From positions 1 through 64,000 of the forward strand of contig JAIYCQ010000003.1 in NCBI GenBank assembly GCA_027487945.1: a stretch of 64,000 nt of DNA, written 5' to 3'. Within the stretch, counting starts at the first letter, position 1; each line of letters starts with the position of its first letter. The position numbers and the translations under genes were made by a program. Positions 42,330 through 49,705 of the stretch are shown in pieces. The notes beneath the pieces are model-generated. The model made no database searches, had not been told where the DNA came from, and worked only from the letters and a program-made list of their open reading frames with translations. This stretch comes from Caulobacteraceae bacterium (GTDB lineage: Bacteria > Pseudomonadota > Alphaproteobacteria > Caulobacterales > Caulobacteraceae).

Positions 42330-42793
42330 CGGCCCCGCCGCGCCCGGAAGAACCCGCGCAGCAGATCGGCGCTCTCGTCGGCCAGCACGCCGCCGGCGAC
42401 TTCGGGACGCCAGTGGCAGGTCGGCTGCTCGAAGAAGCGCGGACCGTGGACCACCGCGCCGCCCTTGGCGTCGTCCGCCCCGAAAACCACCCGGCCAATG
42501 CGCGCGTGGCTGATCGCCCCGGCGCACATGGCGCAGGGCTCCAGCGTCACCACCAGCGTCAGCCCGGTGAGCCGGTAGTTGCCCAGCCTCGCCGCCGCGA
42601 TCCGCATCGCGGCGATCTCGGCGTGGGCGGTGGGGTCATGGGCGCCGATGGGGCCGTTGCCGGCCACGGCCAGCACCTCGCCGGTCGCGGGATCGAGCAC
42701 CACCGCGCCCACGGGCGTCTCGCCCGCGGCGGCGGCGGCGCGGGCGGCCTCGAGGGCCAGGCGCATGGCGTCGGTGTCTGAAAGGGGCGTCAC
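42326..42793 (-). CDS. tadA: tRNA-specific adenosine deaminase TadA
   Basis: Deaminates adenosine 34 of tRNA-Arg(ACG) to inosine and is usually essential. The 155 residues carry both zinc motifs: TAHAEIAAMR (HAE, with the catalytic Glu) and LEPCAMCAGAISHARI (PCxxC). FGADDAKGGA is also family text. The GTG start at 42793 is used; an in-frame ATG nine codons later is possible. Its end overlaps the AraC-type gene, and it is divergent from the pseudouridine synthase gene. Confidence 0.93.
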   Translation of the reverse strand: MTPLSDTDAMRLALEAARAAAAAGETPVGAVVLDPATGEVLAVAGNGPIGAHDPTAHAEIAAMRIAAARLGNYRLTGLTLVVTLEPCAMCAGAISHARIGRVVFGADDAKGGAVVHGPRFFEQPTCHWRPEVAGGVLADESADLLRGFFRARRGR

Positions 42794-42873
42794 GTGGCGA
42801 AGTCCGGCGATCTGTGCTTATAGAACCCCATCTCGCCGGGAGGCGACATGATCCTTTGCCAGGAGCCGGCCCG

Positions 42874-44073
42874 ATGTCCGAAGACCGTTCCCCCGACACC
42901 TCCGATCCATCCGACCACGAACGCGTCGCCAAGGTGCTGGCCCGGGCGGGCGTCGCCTCGCGCCGCGAGGTGGAGCGGCTGATCGAGGCCGGCCGCGTGG
43001 CGATCAATGGCCAGACCCTGACCACCCCGGGCGTCAAGGTGCTGCCGGGCGACATCCTCACCGTCGACGGGGAGGTGATCGGCGGCCCCGAGCCGGTGCG
43101 GCTGTTCCGCTACCACAAGCCGGTCGGGCTGCTGACCAGCCACAACGACCCCCAGGGCCGCCCCACGGTGTTCGAGGCCCTGCCCGAGGGCCTGCCGCGC
43201 GTGATCTCCATCGGCCGCCTCGACCTTGCGTCCGAGGGGCTGCTGCTGCTGACCAACGACGGGGAGCTGTCGCGGGCGCTGGAGCTGCCGCAGACGGGCT
43301 GGATCCGCCGCTACCGCGCCCGGGCCTTCGGCTACGCGACCCAGGAGCGGCTCGACAAGCTCAAGGACGGGGTGACCATCGAGGGCGTCCGCTACGGCCC
43401 CATCGACGCCCATCTGGACAAGGCGACCGGCGACCGCGACGGCGCGCGCAACGTCTGGATCACCGTCACCCTGACCGAGGGCAAGAACCGCGAGGTTCGC
43501 CGGGTGCTGGAGTCCATCGGCCTGAAGGTCAACCGCCTGCTGCGCCTGAGCTACGGCCCCTTCTCGCTGGGCGACCTGGGCGCCGGCGAGGTCGAGGAGG
43601 TCGGCCCCCGGGTGATCCGTGAGCTGCTGGCCGACTACATTCCGGCCGACAACATGCCCAAGGGCGCGGCCGTGCAGTTCAAGGGCGCGCGCGGCCCCGG
43701 CCGTCGCCGCCCCTCCGGCGAGGCGGGCGGTACGCCGCACGAGGCCACGGCGCCCAGGCCCCAGCGCAAGGGTCCTCGCCCCGGCCAGGAGACCGGCGAG
43801 CTGAAGGGTGAGCGCCAGCCGAAGAAGGCCGGCTGGGCCAAGGCCAAACCCAAACCGCCCGGCGGCCTGCGCACCCCGAAGAAGCCGGGCGAAGTGAAGA
43901 AGAAGTGGGTCGAGACGCCGAAGAGCGCGCGGCCCGTTACTGCGCAGCGTGACCGGGTCGATAACCCGTACGCGAAGAAGCCTGCTGCGGGGGGAGCGAA
44001 GCCGTCTGTCGCCGGGAGCGCGAGGGGCTTCGCGAAGCCGGGCGGAAAACCTTCGGGGCCGAAGCGCAGGTAG
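42874..44073 (+). CDS. rluB: Pseudouridine synthase RluB-type with basic tail
   Basis: Makes pseudouridine in 23S rRNA. The 399 residues start with an S4 RNA-binding domain (ERVAKVLARAGVASRREVERLIEAGRVAING), then the RsuA/RluB catalytic domain with GRLDLASEGLLLLTNDGEL (catalytic Asp) and RNVWITVTLTEGKNREVRRVLESIGL. From about 275 on comes a 120-residue tail, rich in Lys, Arg, Pro and Gly, of low complexity. Such tails are common on alphaproteobacterial RluB but vary in length. ATG 42874 is preferred over the earlier in-frame CTG-type start. Confidence 0.92.
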   Translation: MSEDRSPDTSDPSDHERVAKVLARAGVASRREVERLIEAGRVAINGQTLTTPGVKVLPGDILTVDGEVIGGPEPVRLFRYHKPVGLLTSHNDPQGRPTVFEALPEGLPRVISIGRLDLASEGLLLLTNDGELSRALELPQTGWIRRYRARAFGYATQERLDKLKDGVTIEGVRYGPIDAHLDKATGDRDGARNVWITVTLTEGKNREVRRVLESIGLKVNRLLRLSYGPFSLGDLGAGEVEEVGPRVIRELLADYIPADNMPKGAAVQFKGARGPGRRRPSGEAGGTPHEATAPRPQRKGPRPGQETGELKGERQPKKAGWAKAKPKPPGGLRTPKKPGEVKKKWVETPKSARPVTAQRDRVDNPYAKKPAAGGAKPSVAGSARGFAKPGGKPSGPKRR

Positions 44074-44074
44074 C

Positions 44075-44101
44075 TCCCTTCTCCCCTCGCGGGAGAAGGG
44101 A
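44075..44101. terminator. Perfect hairpin between rluB and the CDP-alcohol transferase gene
   Basis: TCCCTTCTCCC-ctcgc-GGGAGAAGGGA is a perfect 11-pair stem immediately after rluB, between two convergent genes. It has the core of the family-B palindromic repeat and could also act as a two-way terminator. Confidence 0.65.
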
Positions 44102-44103
44102 GA

Positions 44104-44775
44104 CTATTCCCCCGCCCGGTCCCGCAACCGCTTCGCCAGCCGCGCGGTCCGCCGCCAGACGGTGACCACGCACCCCGCCGCGATCACCGCCAGCGCGATC
44201 AGCATCGTCTCGCCCCGCCAGCCCCAGAGCGGCTCGGCCATCGAGATCAGGCAGGCGACGGTCAGGGCGAACATGCGGTGCGGCTTGGCCATCGGGCCGC
44301 AGAAGTCGGCGGCAAAGCCGAGACCACGGCCCAGCTCGCGGACATAGGCCGTCAGCACCGCCAGCAGGGTGGCCATCCAGCCCAGCCACACCCCGTGGGA
44401 AAGGCCGGCGGCCGCGACGCCATAGCCGGCCGCCACCAGGAACAGGGCGTCGGCGATGCGGTCGGGCAGTTCGTTCCAGATCGGCCCGGCCGGTCCGCCG
44501 CGGCCGTGCTCCACCGCAACCATCCCGTCGAGCATGTTGGCCAGCAGCCGCAGCTGGATACAGACCGCCGCCAGCAGCAGCCAGACGATACGGCCGCCGC
44601 CCTCGACGCTGCCGCTGACGCCCAGGGCGGCGGCGCCGAGCATCGCGAAGGCGACCGAGGTGAAGGAGATGGCGTCAGGACTGACGCCGGCCCTGCCGAG
44701 CGCGGACGCCAGCGCCCCCGCCCAGCCGGCGGAGCGGGTCTTCAGCGGGCGGCGGTTCTCCGGCGTTTCGGTCAT
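44104..44775 (-). CDS. CDP-alcohol phosphatidyltransferase-like membrane protein, variant motif
   Basis: A 223-residue membrane protein. The family motif DxxDGxxAR...GxxxDxxxD is recognisable but altered: NMLDGMVAV...GPIWNELPDRIAD, so the first Asp is Asn, AR is AV, and the third Asp is Asn. I recall a subgroup with these same changes, found beside PlsC and CdsA genes, so it may be a true specialised enzyme rather than a dead one. Its head-group substrate is unknown. ATG overlaps the stop of the upstream 127-residue gene (ATGA). Confidence 0.78.
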   Translation of the reverse strand: MTETPENRRPLKTRSAGWAGALASALGRAGVSPDAISFTSVAFAMLGAAALGVSGSVEGGGRIVWLLLAAVCIQLRLLANMLDGMVAVEHGRGGPAGPIWNELPDRIADALFLVAAGYGVAAAGLSHGVWLGWMATLLAVLTAYVRELGRGLGFAADFCGPMAKPHRMFALTVACLISMAEPLWGWRGETMLIALAVIAAGCVVTVWRRTARLAKRLRDRAGE

Positions 44776-45155
44776 GGCGCGCTCCGGCGGGCTCGGACGA
44801 GGCCGGCGTTGTAGACGATGGCGTAGAGGGTCGAGATCGACCAGGGCACGGCGATGGTGGCGAGGACCTCGGGCGTCCCGATCAGGGTATGGACCAGGGT
44901 GAGCAGCGTCAGGATCGATCCGGCGGTGATCGCCGGCGGGACGGCGAAGGCCAGGGCGCCGGCCAGCCGGCCGTCGAGCGCCTCAAGCGTCTTCTTCAGC
45001 GCCCCGGTCAGGGCGCCCGACAGGATCCCCTGAACCAGGGCCGGCAGCCAGGCCCCGGCCAGACCGTGGTCGCGGTTGGCGAACAGCGCCCAGCCGCCCA
45101 TCGCCAGAAAGCCGAAGGCGATGTGGACCGGGCTCGATTTCGTCAGGCGTTCCAT
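44772..45155 (-). CDS. Small four-helix membrane protein
   Basis: A 127-residue protein of unknown function. After MERLTKSSP it has hydrophobic stretches HIAFGFLAMGGWALFANRDH, AWLPALVQGILSGALTGALKK, LAGALAFAVPPAITAGSILTLLTLVHTLIG and PWSISTLYAIVYNAGLV. It starts opposite the cdsA gene (their 5' regions overlap by up to about 35 bases on opposite strands, if the cdsA start is right) and is translationally coupled to the CDP-alcohol transferase gene, suggesting a joint role. Confidence 0.78.
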   Translation of the reverse strand: MERLTKSSPVHIAFGFLAMGGWALFANRDHGLAGAWLPALVQGILSGALTGALKKTLEALDGRLAGALAFAVPPAITAGSILTLLTLVHTLIGTPEVLATIAVPWSISTLYAIVYNAGLVRARRSAP

Positions 45156-46194
45156 ACTGCGGAGCCTTGACCGGAACGCCGCGCTCGGCAACCTCCGTTC
45201 CACGGCGCGACTGAACGGCGGAGACGGGGTCCTGGACATCATCACGCGTTTCCTGTCGACCCAGCCGCCGGCCCTGCTCTGGGGTCTGGCGGGCGTCGGC
45301 GGCGTGCTCGCGCTCGGCGCGGTCATCGCCGGCCTGCTGACCGTCACCCGGCCCGGCAAGGACTTCACCGAGCTTCGCCAGCGGATCTTCAGCTGGGTGA
45401 TCATGATCGGCCTGCTCGCGGCGGCGCTGCTGGCCGGCTGGCAGGCCACCGTGCTGCTGTTCATGGTCGTGTCGTTCATCGCCCTGCGCGAGTTCCTGTC
45501 CCTGGCGCCAACGCGGCGCGAGGACCGGCTGATCATCCTGGCGGCCTATCTGTCGATCCCGGTCAACTACGCCTTCGTGGCGCTCGACATCTACGGCATC
45601 TACCTGGTGCTGATCCCGGTCTACGCCTTCCTGATCACGCCCTGGCTGATGGCGGTGATCGGCCAGACGCGCGGCTACCTGTCCAGTGTGGCGATGTTCC
45701 ACTGGGGCCTGATGACCTGCATCTACAACATCGGCTACGTCGCCTTCCTGATGCGGACATCGGACGCCGATCTGCCGGCAGGCGCGGCGGGGCTGGTCTT
45801 CTTCCTGCTGGTCGCCACCGAGTTCAACGATGTCGCGCAGTACGTCTGGGGCAAGCTGCTCGGCCGCCACAAGATCATCCCCCGGGTCAGCCCGAACAAG
45901 ACCTGGGAGGGCTTCATCGGCGGCTGGATCACCACCGCCGCCCTGATCTGGTTCGCCGGGCCTCTGTTCACGCCTCTGGAGGGGCCGGGCCTGGCCATCG
46001 TGGCCGCCGTCCTGCCGGTGGCGGGCTTCGCGGGCGATGTGACGATGAGCGCCATCAAGCGCGACATCGGGGTCAAGGACACCTCGCACCTGATCCCCGG
46101 TCACGGCGGCATCCTGGACCGCATCGACAGCCTGACCTTCACCGCGCCGATCTACTTCCATCTGCTGGCCTTCTTCGCGCTGGAGACGTTCTGA
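45121..46194 (+). CDS. cdsA: Phosphatidate cytidylyltransferase
   Basis: Makes CDP-diacylglycerol from phosphatidic acid and CTP, the branch point of phospholipid synthesis. It is a polytopic protein of about 357 residues. The C-terminal signature is clear: SPNKTWEGFIGGW and KDTSHLIPGHGGILDRIDSL with the metal-binding Asp. About 45 hydrophilic N-terminal residues are doubtful; the true start may lie nearer LDIITRFLSTQPPALLWG. It is divergent from the small membrane protein, and plsC begins with a one-base overlap at its stop (TGATG). A second, more usual cdsA elsewhere in the genome is likely. Confidence 0.85.
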   Translation: MWTGLDFVRRSILRSLDRNAALGNLRSTARLNGGDGVLDIITRFLSTQPPALLWGLAGVGGVLALGAVIAGLLTVTRPGKDFTELRQRIFSWVIMIGLLAAALLAGWQATVLLFMVVSFIALREFLSLAPTRREDRLIILAAYLSIPVNYAFVALDIYGIYLVLIPVYAFLITPWLMAVIGQTRGYLSSVAMFHWGLMTCIYNIGYVAFLMRTSDADLPAGAAGLVFFLLVATEFNDVAQYVWGKLLGRHKIIPRVSPNKTWEGFIGGWITTAALIWFAGPLFTPLEGPGLAIVAAVLPVAGFAGDVTMSAIKRDIGVKDTSHLIPGHGGILDRIDSLTFTAPIYFHLLAFFALETF

Positions 46195-46838
46195 TGATCC
46201 GGTGGCTGCGCTGGCTGCTGCTGCTGCTGATCGTGCGACCGATCGCCCGGTTCATGACCGGCGCCGATGTGACGGGGCGCGAGCACCTGCCGCTTAAGGG
46301 GCCGGCCATCGTTGCGGCCAACCACAACAGCCACATGGACACCCTGCTGCTGCTGAGCATCTTCCCGTCGCGGGCGGTGATGCGGGTGCGGCCGGCGGCG
46401 GCGGCGGACTACTTCCTCAAGGATCCGGTGATCGGCTGGTTCTCGCGCAACATGATCGGCATCGTGCCCGTCGCCCGCGACCGCGTCGCCAGCGGCGAGG
46501 ACGTGCTGGCCCCGGCCCGCGAGGCGCTGGCGGCGGGCGACATCATCGTGGTCTTTCCGGAGGGCACGCGCGGCGACGCCACCGACGAGATGGCCCGCCT
46601 CAAGAGCGGCGTCGCCCGCCTTGCCGAGGCCTTCCCGGACGCGCCGGTGACGCCGGTCTGGATCCAGGGCGCGGGACGCGTGCTGCCCAAGGGCGAGGTG
46701 ATCCCGGTGCCGATGAACTGCGCGGTGCTCGTCGGCGAGCCGTTGCACTGGCATGGGCGGCGCACGGAGTTTATGGACGGCCTGCGCGACGCCCTGCTGC
46801 GACTCAAGGAGCAGGCGCCGCCGCTGCGGTGGAGTTGA
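46194..46838 (+). CDS. plsC: 1-acyl-sn-glycerol-3-phosphate acyltransferase
   Basis: Acylates lysophosphatidic acid to phosphatidic acid. The 214 residues have an N-terminal helix, the HX4D catalytic block ANHNSHMDTLLLL, a VARDRVASGEDVLAP segment and the acceptor motif VVFPEGTRGDATDEM. It directly follows cdsA (shared base), so phosphatidic acid would be passed straight to the next step. RsmD starts four bases after its stop. Other PlsC paralogues are expected in the genome. Confidence 0.9.
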   Translation: MIRWLRWLLLLLIVRPIARFMTGADVTGREHLPLKGPAIVAANHNSHMDTLLLLSIFPSRAVMRVRPAAAADYFLKDPVIGWFSRNMIGIVPVARDRVASGEDVLAPAREALAAGDIIVVFPEGTRGDATDEMARLKSGVARLAEAFPDAPVTPVWIQGAGRVLPKGEVIPVPMNCAVLVGEPLHWHGRRTEFMDGLRDALLRLKEQAPPLRWS

Positions 46839-46842
46839 GCCC

Positions 46843-47436
46843 TTGCGTATCGTTTCCGGCGGCCTGCGGGGCCGCAACCTGATCACGCCCGAGGGCCAGG
46901 GCACGCGGCCGACTTCCGACCGCGCCCGGCAGGCGGTGTTCAACATCCTCGAGCATGCCGCCTGGGCCCCTGAACTGCGCGGGACGCGGGTGATGGACCT
47001 GTTCGCCGGCTCGGGCGCCCTGGGCTTCGAGGCGATCTCGCGCGGCGCGGCCTTCTGCCTGTTCGTGGAAACGGACGAGGCGGCGCGCGGGGCGATCCGG
47101 GAAAACATCGACGCCCTGGGCCTGTTCGGCGCCACCCGCATCCACCGGCGCGACGCCACGGACCTGGGCCCGCGCCCGGCCAGCGCCGGCGAGCCGTTCG
47201 ACATGGCCTTCATGGACCCGCCCTACCGCCAGGGCCTGGCCGAGCGGGCGCTGGCCGGCCTGGCCGAGGGCGGCTGGCTGAAGCCCGGAGCGCTGGTCAT
47301 GGTCGAGCGCGGCAGTGACGAGGCCGACCTGTCTCCGCCGGGCTACACCCTGCTCGACACCCGCGACTACGGCGCCGCGCGCGTCAGCTTCCTGCGGCTG
47401 GTCGACGCCGCCGCGCCGGCCCCCGCGCAACCTTAG
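46843..47436 (+). CDS. rsmD: 16S rRNA (guanine(966)-N2)-methyltransferase
   Basis: Methylates G966 of 16S rRNA using SAM. The 197 residues start M(TTG)RIVSGGLRGRNLITPEGQGTRPTSDRARQAVFN, the RsmD signature, then VMDLFAGSGALGFEAISRG (motif I) and the catalytic FMDPPYRQGL (DPPY). The start TTG 46843 matches the family start exactly and lies four bases after the plsC stop; the upstream frame is a shadow. It ends with an Ala/Pro-rich tail. Confidence 0.93.
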   Translation: MRIVSGGLRGRNLITPEGQGTRPTSDRARQAVFNILEHAAWAPELRGTRVMDLFAGSGALGFEAISRGAAFCLFVETDEAARGAIRENIDALGLFGATRIHRRDATDLGPRPASAGEPFDMAFMDPPYRQGLAERALAGLAEGGWLKPGALVMVERGSDEADLSPPGYTLLDTRDYGAARVSFLRLVDAAAPAPAQP

Positions 47437-47545
47437 CGCCTCCAGCCCGTTTCATCGGCAGCCACGTCCGACGGTCCGCCTTCCCGGCGGATCCGGTCAG
47501 CGCGCGCGATCTGTCGCGCCCGCGGCGCCGAACTGGAGACTCCCC

Positions 47546-49003
47546 ATGACCAAAACCCATCTGCTGGCCGCGATCGCCGCCGGCGCCCTCACCTTCGCCG
47601 GCTCGCAGGCCGCCGCCCAGACCGGCTACCGCATGTCGCCGGCCCAGAGCCTGGGCAGTTCCTGCGATGACGTTCAGTCGATGGACAGCGGCTATGTCAC
47701 CGCCGTCTGCCGCACGGATGACGGCCGCTATCGCTGGAGCTCGATCTACGCCCCCTACTGCCGCTCCGACATCGCCAACCGTGACGGCGTGCTGTCCTGC
47801 GTCGGGGCCGAGAGCCGCGGCGGCGAGTACATCCAGCGCCCCGGCGCCTCGTCCAGCCAGTCCGGCGGCATCCAGGGCGCGATCATCGGCGCGATCGCCG
47901 GGGCGCTGCTGGGCGCCAACACCGACAACGGCTCGCTCTACGCCCCCGGCTCGCGCTACCCGACCTGGGGCGAAACCGGCTACGGCGATCCCCGTTATGA
48001 TCCGCGCTTCGGCGAGCAGGGCTGGGGCTATGGCTCCTCGCGCGAACAGTGGGTGCCGATCAGCCGACGGGGTGATTGGCTGGAACGCCGCATCGTCCAG
48101 GGCGAGCGCAACGGCGCGATCACGCGCAGCGAGTCGAGCGGCCTGCGTCGCGAGCTTTCCGACCTGGCCGGCCTTGAGCGCCGTTACAGCGCCGGCGGGC
48201 TGTCCAACAGCGAGCGCGCCGACCTCGACCGTCGCTTCGACGCCTTGAGCCTGCGGATCCAGATCGACCGCCGCGACGGACCAGCCGCCGCCTGGGCCTC
48301 GATCAGCGACCGCAGGGCCAACCTCGACGCCCGTATCGACGCCGGCCTGCGCAATCGCGCGCTGACCCAGGGCGAGGCCACCCGGCTGCGCGCCGATCTG
48401 CGGGCCCTGGCCATGCGGGAGACCGAGTATCGCCGTGGCGGCCTGACCGCATCGGAGCGCACCGATCTGGATCGCCGCTTCGACGCCTTGAGCGAGCGGG
48501 TCCGCGATCAGCGTCGCGATGACGACGGCGGCTGGACCACGATCAACCAGCGGCAGGCCGATCTGGACGCGCGGATCGACGCCGGAGTCCGTGATCGCTC
48601 GCTGACCCAGGCCGAGGCGGGGCGGCTGCGCACCGAATTCCAGGCCCTGGCCCGGATGGAAGCCGACTACCGCCGCAACGGTCTGACCGCCGCCGAGCGC
48701 GCGGATCTGGACCGTCGCTTCGACCTGCTCAGCCAGCGGATCCGCAACGACCGCGCCGACAGCGACGGCGGCTGGACCACGATCAACCAGCGCCAGGCCA
48801 ACCTTGAAGGCCGAATCGACACCGGAGTCCGCGACCGTTCGCTGACCCAGGCTGAGGCAGCCGGCCTGCGGTCCGATCTGCAGGTGCTGGTGCGGATGGA
48901 GGCCGACTACCGCCGCAACGGTCTGACGGCCGCCGAGCGTACGGATCTGGACCGGCGCTTCGACCTGCTGAGCAACCGCATCCGCAGCGAACGCCGCGAC
49001 TAG
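47546..49003 (+). CDS. Exported glycine-zipper protein with four 80-residue repeats
   Basis: A 485-residue protein of unknown function. The signal peptide is MTKTHLLAAIAAGALTFAGSQAAA. Residues about 28-90 hold six cysteines (SSCDDV, VCRTDDG, YCRSDI, LSCVGAE). Then comes a glycine-zipper stretch, GGIQGAIIGAIAGALLGA, likely a membrane hairpin. From about 166 the chain is four 80-residue repeats, each with a predicted helix LDARIDAGxRxRxLTQxEA and a DLDRRFDxLSxRIR motif preceded by YRxxGLTxxER. Repeats 3 and 4 are most alike. The build suggests an envelope or cell-surface scaffold; no enzymatic motif is visible. Confidence 0.85.
   Translation: MTKTHLLAAIAAGALTFAGSQAAAQTGYRMSPAQSLGSSCDDVQSMDSGYVTAVCRTDDGRYRWSSIYAPYCRSDIANRDGVLSCVGAESRGGEYIQRPGASSSQSGGIQGAIIGAIAGALLGANTDNGSLYAPGSRYPTWGETGYGDPRYDPRFGEQGWGYGSSREQWVPISRRGDWLERRIVQGERNGAITRSESSGLRRELSDLAGLERRYSAGGLSNSERADLDRRFDALSLRIQIDRRDGPAAAWASISDRRANLDARIDAGLRNRALTQGEATRLRADLRALAMRETEYRRGGLTASERTDLDRRFDALSERVRDQRRDDDGGWTTINQRQADLDARIDAGVRDRSLTQAEAGRLRTEFQALARMEADYRRNGLTAAERADLDRRFDLLSQRIRNDRADSDGGWTTINQRQANLEGRIDTGVRDRSLTQAEAAGLRSDLQVLVRMEADYRRNGLTAAERTDLDRRFDLLSNRIRSERRD
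48041..49003 (+). repeat. Four in-frame 240-bp tandem repeats
   Basis: Units begin at 48041, 48281, 48521 and 48761; the last is cut by the stop codon. Register is exact (240 bp = 80 codons). Anchors at the unit starts, such as GGCGGCTGGACCACGATCAA at 48527 and 48767, are identical between units 3 and 4. Units 1 and 2 have drifted, which points to successive duplication towards the 3' end. Confidence 0.9.
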
Positions 49004-49012
49004 CCGATGTCG

Positions 49013-49044
49013 GGGGCCCGGGTGGCGATCGCCGTCCGGGCCCC
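49013..49044. terminator. Hairpin between the repeat protein and the YjhX-like gene
   Basis: GGGGCCCGG and CCGGGCCCC are perfect nine-base arms around gtggcgatcgccgt, itself holding the palindrome GGCGATCGCC. It lies between convergent genes; there is no T-run. Confidence 0.6.
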
Positions 49045-49058
49045 GTCCATCGCACGGT

Positions 49059-49337
49059 CTACCACCGCCTGGCGGTCACCCGGTTGTCGAGCTGAGCCCG
49101 AAGACTCAGCAGGCCCTCCCGCGTGATCCGGTAGGGCCCGCCGTCGGAGCTGGCGATGAAGCGGCGTCGCCGGAGCGCCTTGAAGACGTCCAGGGTGCAG
49201 TCGCTCAGGCGCCAGCCGTCACGGGTCATGCAGTCGGCGCCGATGACGGCGCCGGTGGCCTCGTCGCGCTCGAGGACGATCGCGCCGCCTTGCGCCAGCG
49301 CGTGCAGCGTTCGCTGCTGCGGTTTGGAGATGTTCAC
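49059..49337 (-). CDS. YjhX-family (UPF0386) protein, orphan
   Basis: A 92-residue protein matching YjhX almost end to end: [71 protein letters not shown]. In Escherichia coli YjhX is reported as the toxin of a YjhX-YjhQ pair, and its fold resembles a winged helix. Here no GNAT antitoxin (YjhQ) is adjacent, so it is either solitary or controlled from elsewhere. The GTG start at 49337 matches the family N-terminus; the longer frame to 49403 adds 22 unrelated residues. Confidence 0.85.
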   Translation of the reverse strand: MNISKPQQRTLHALAQGGAIVLERDEATGAVIGADCMTRDGWRLSDCTLDVFKALRRRRFIASSDGGPYRITREGLLSLRAQLDNRVTARRW

Positions 49338-49705
49338 TGGGAGAAGTCCGATATCGAGGCATGAAGCATTGCGCCCCGGCGGTTGCCGGGACGGGCTGTT
49401 CATCGGGCGCTCGAGACAGTCGGACCTCGAAAGGTCAGACCGTCAGGCCCGGGCCTCGATCACATTGGGAAGCATGATGCCTCGCGGTTGGACCGGATCT
49501 TTCATAAACCCGTAGGGTGGAGCGCGCAACACACCGCCCGTTGCTGTATCCGCGCCGCCCGTTAACTTGCTGACGGTCGGCCCGTCGCACGAGTGTCATA
49601 TTTTTTATGTCTTTGTGCGGACGAATGAAGCTAGGGCCCACTTGTTCCATTCACGATTGCTTAGCAGCCCCCGTGTTGTTTCATCCCCCGGAGGTGGGGG
49701 ACCCC
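49338..49705. other. 368-bp intergenic region before the hybrid kinase gene
   Basis: No gene or convincing RNA was recognised. There is a small A+T-rich island (CATATTTTTTATGTC, about 49597-49611) that may hold the kinase promoter. The kinase gene has a GGAGG ribosome site at 49690-49694. Short Pro-rich frames here look like shadows. Confidence 0.55.

Noticed and set aside
48041..49003. CRISPR-like direct repeats
   Set aside because: The repeats are 240 bp, adjacent, in frame and encode 80-residue protein units; there are no spacers.
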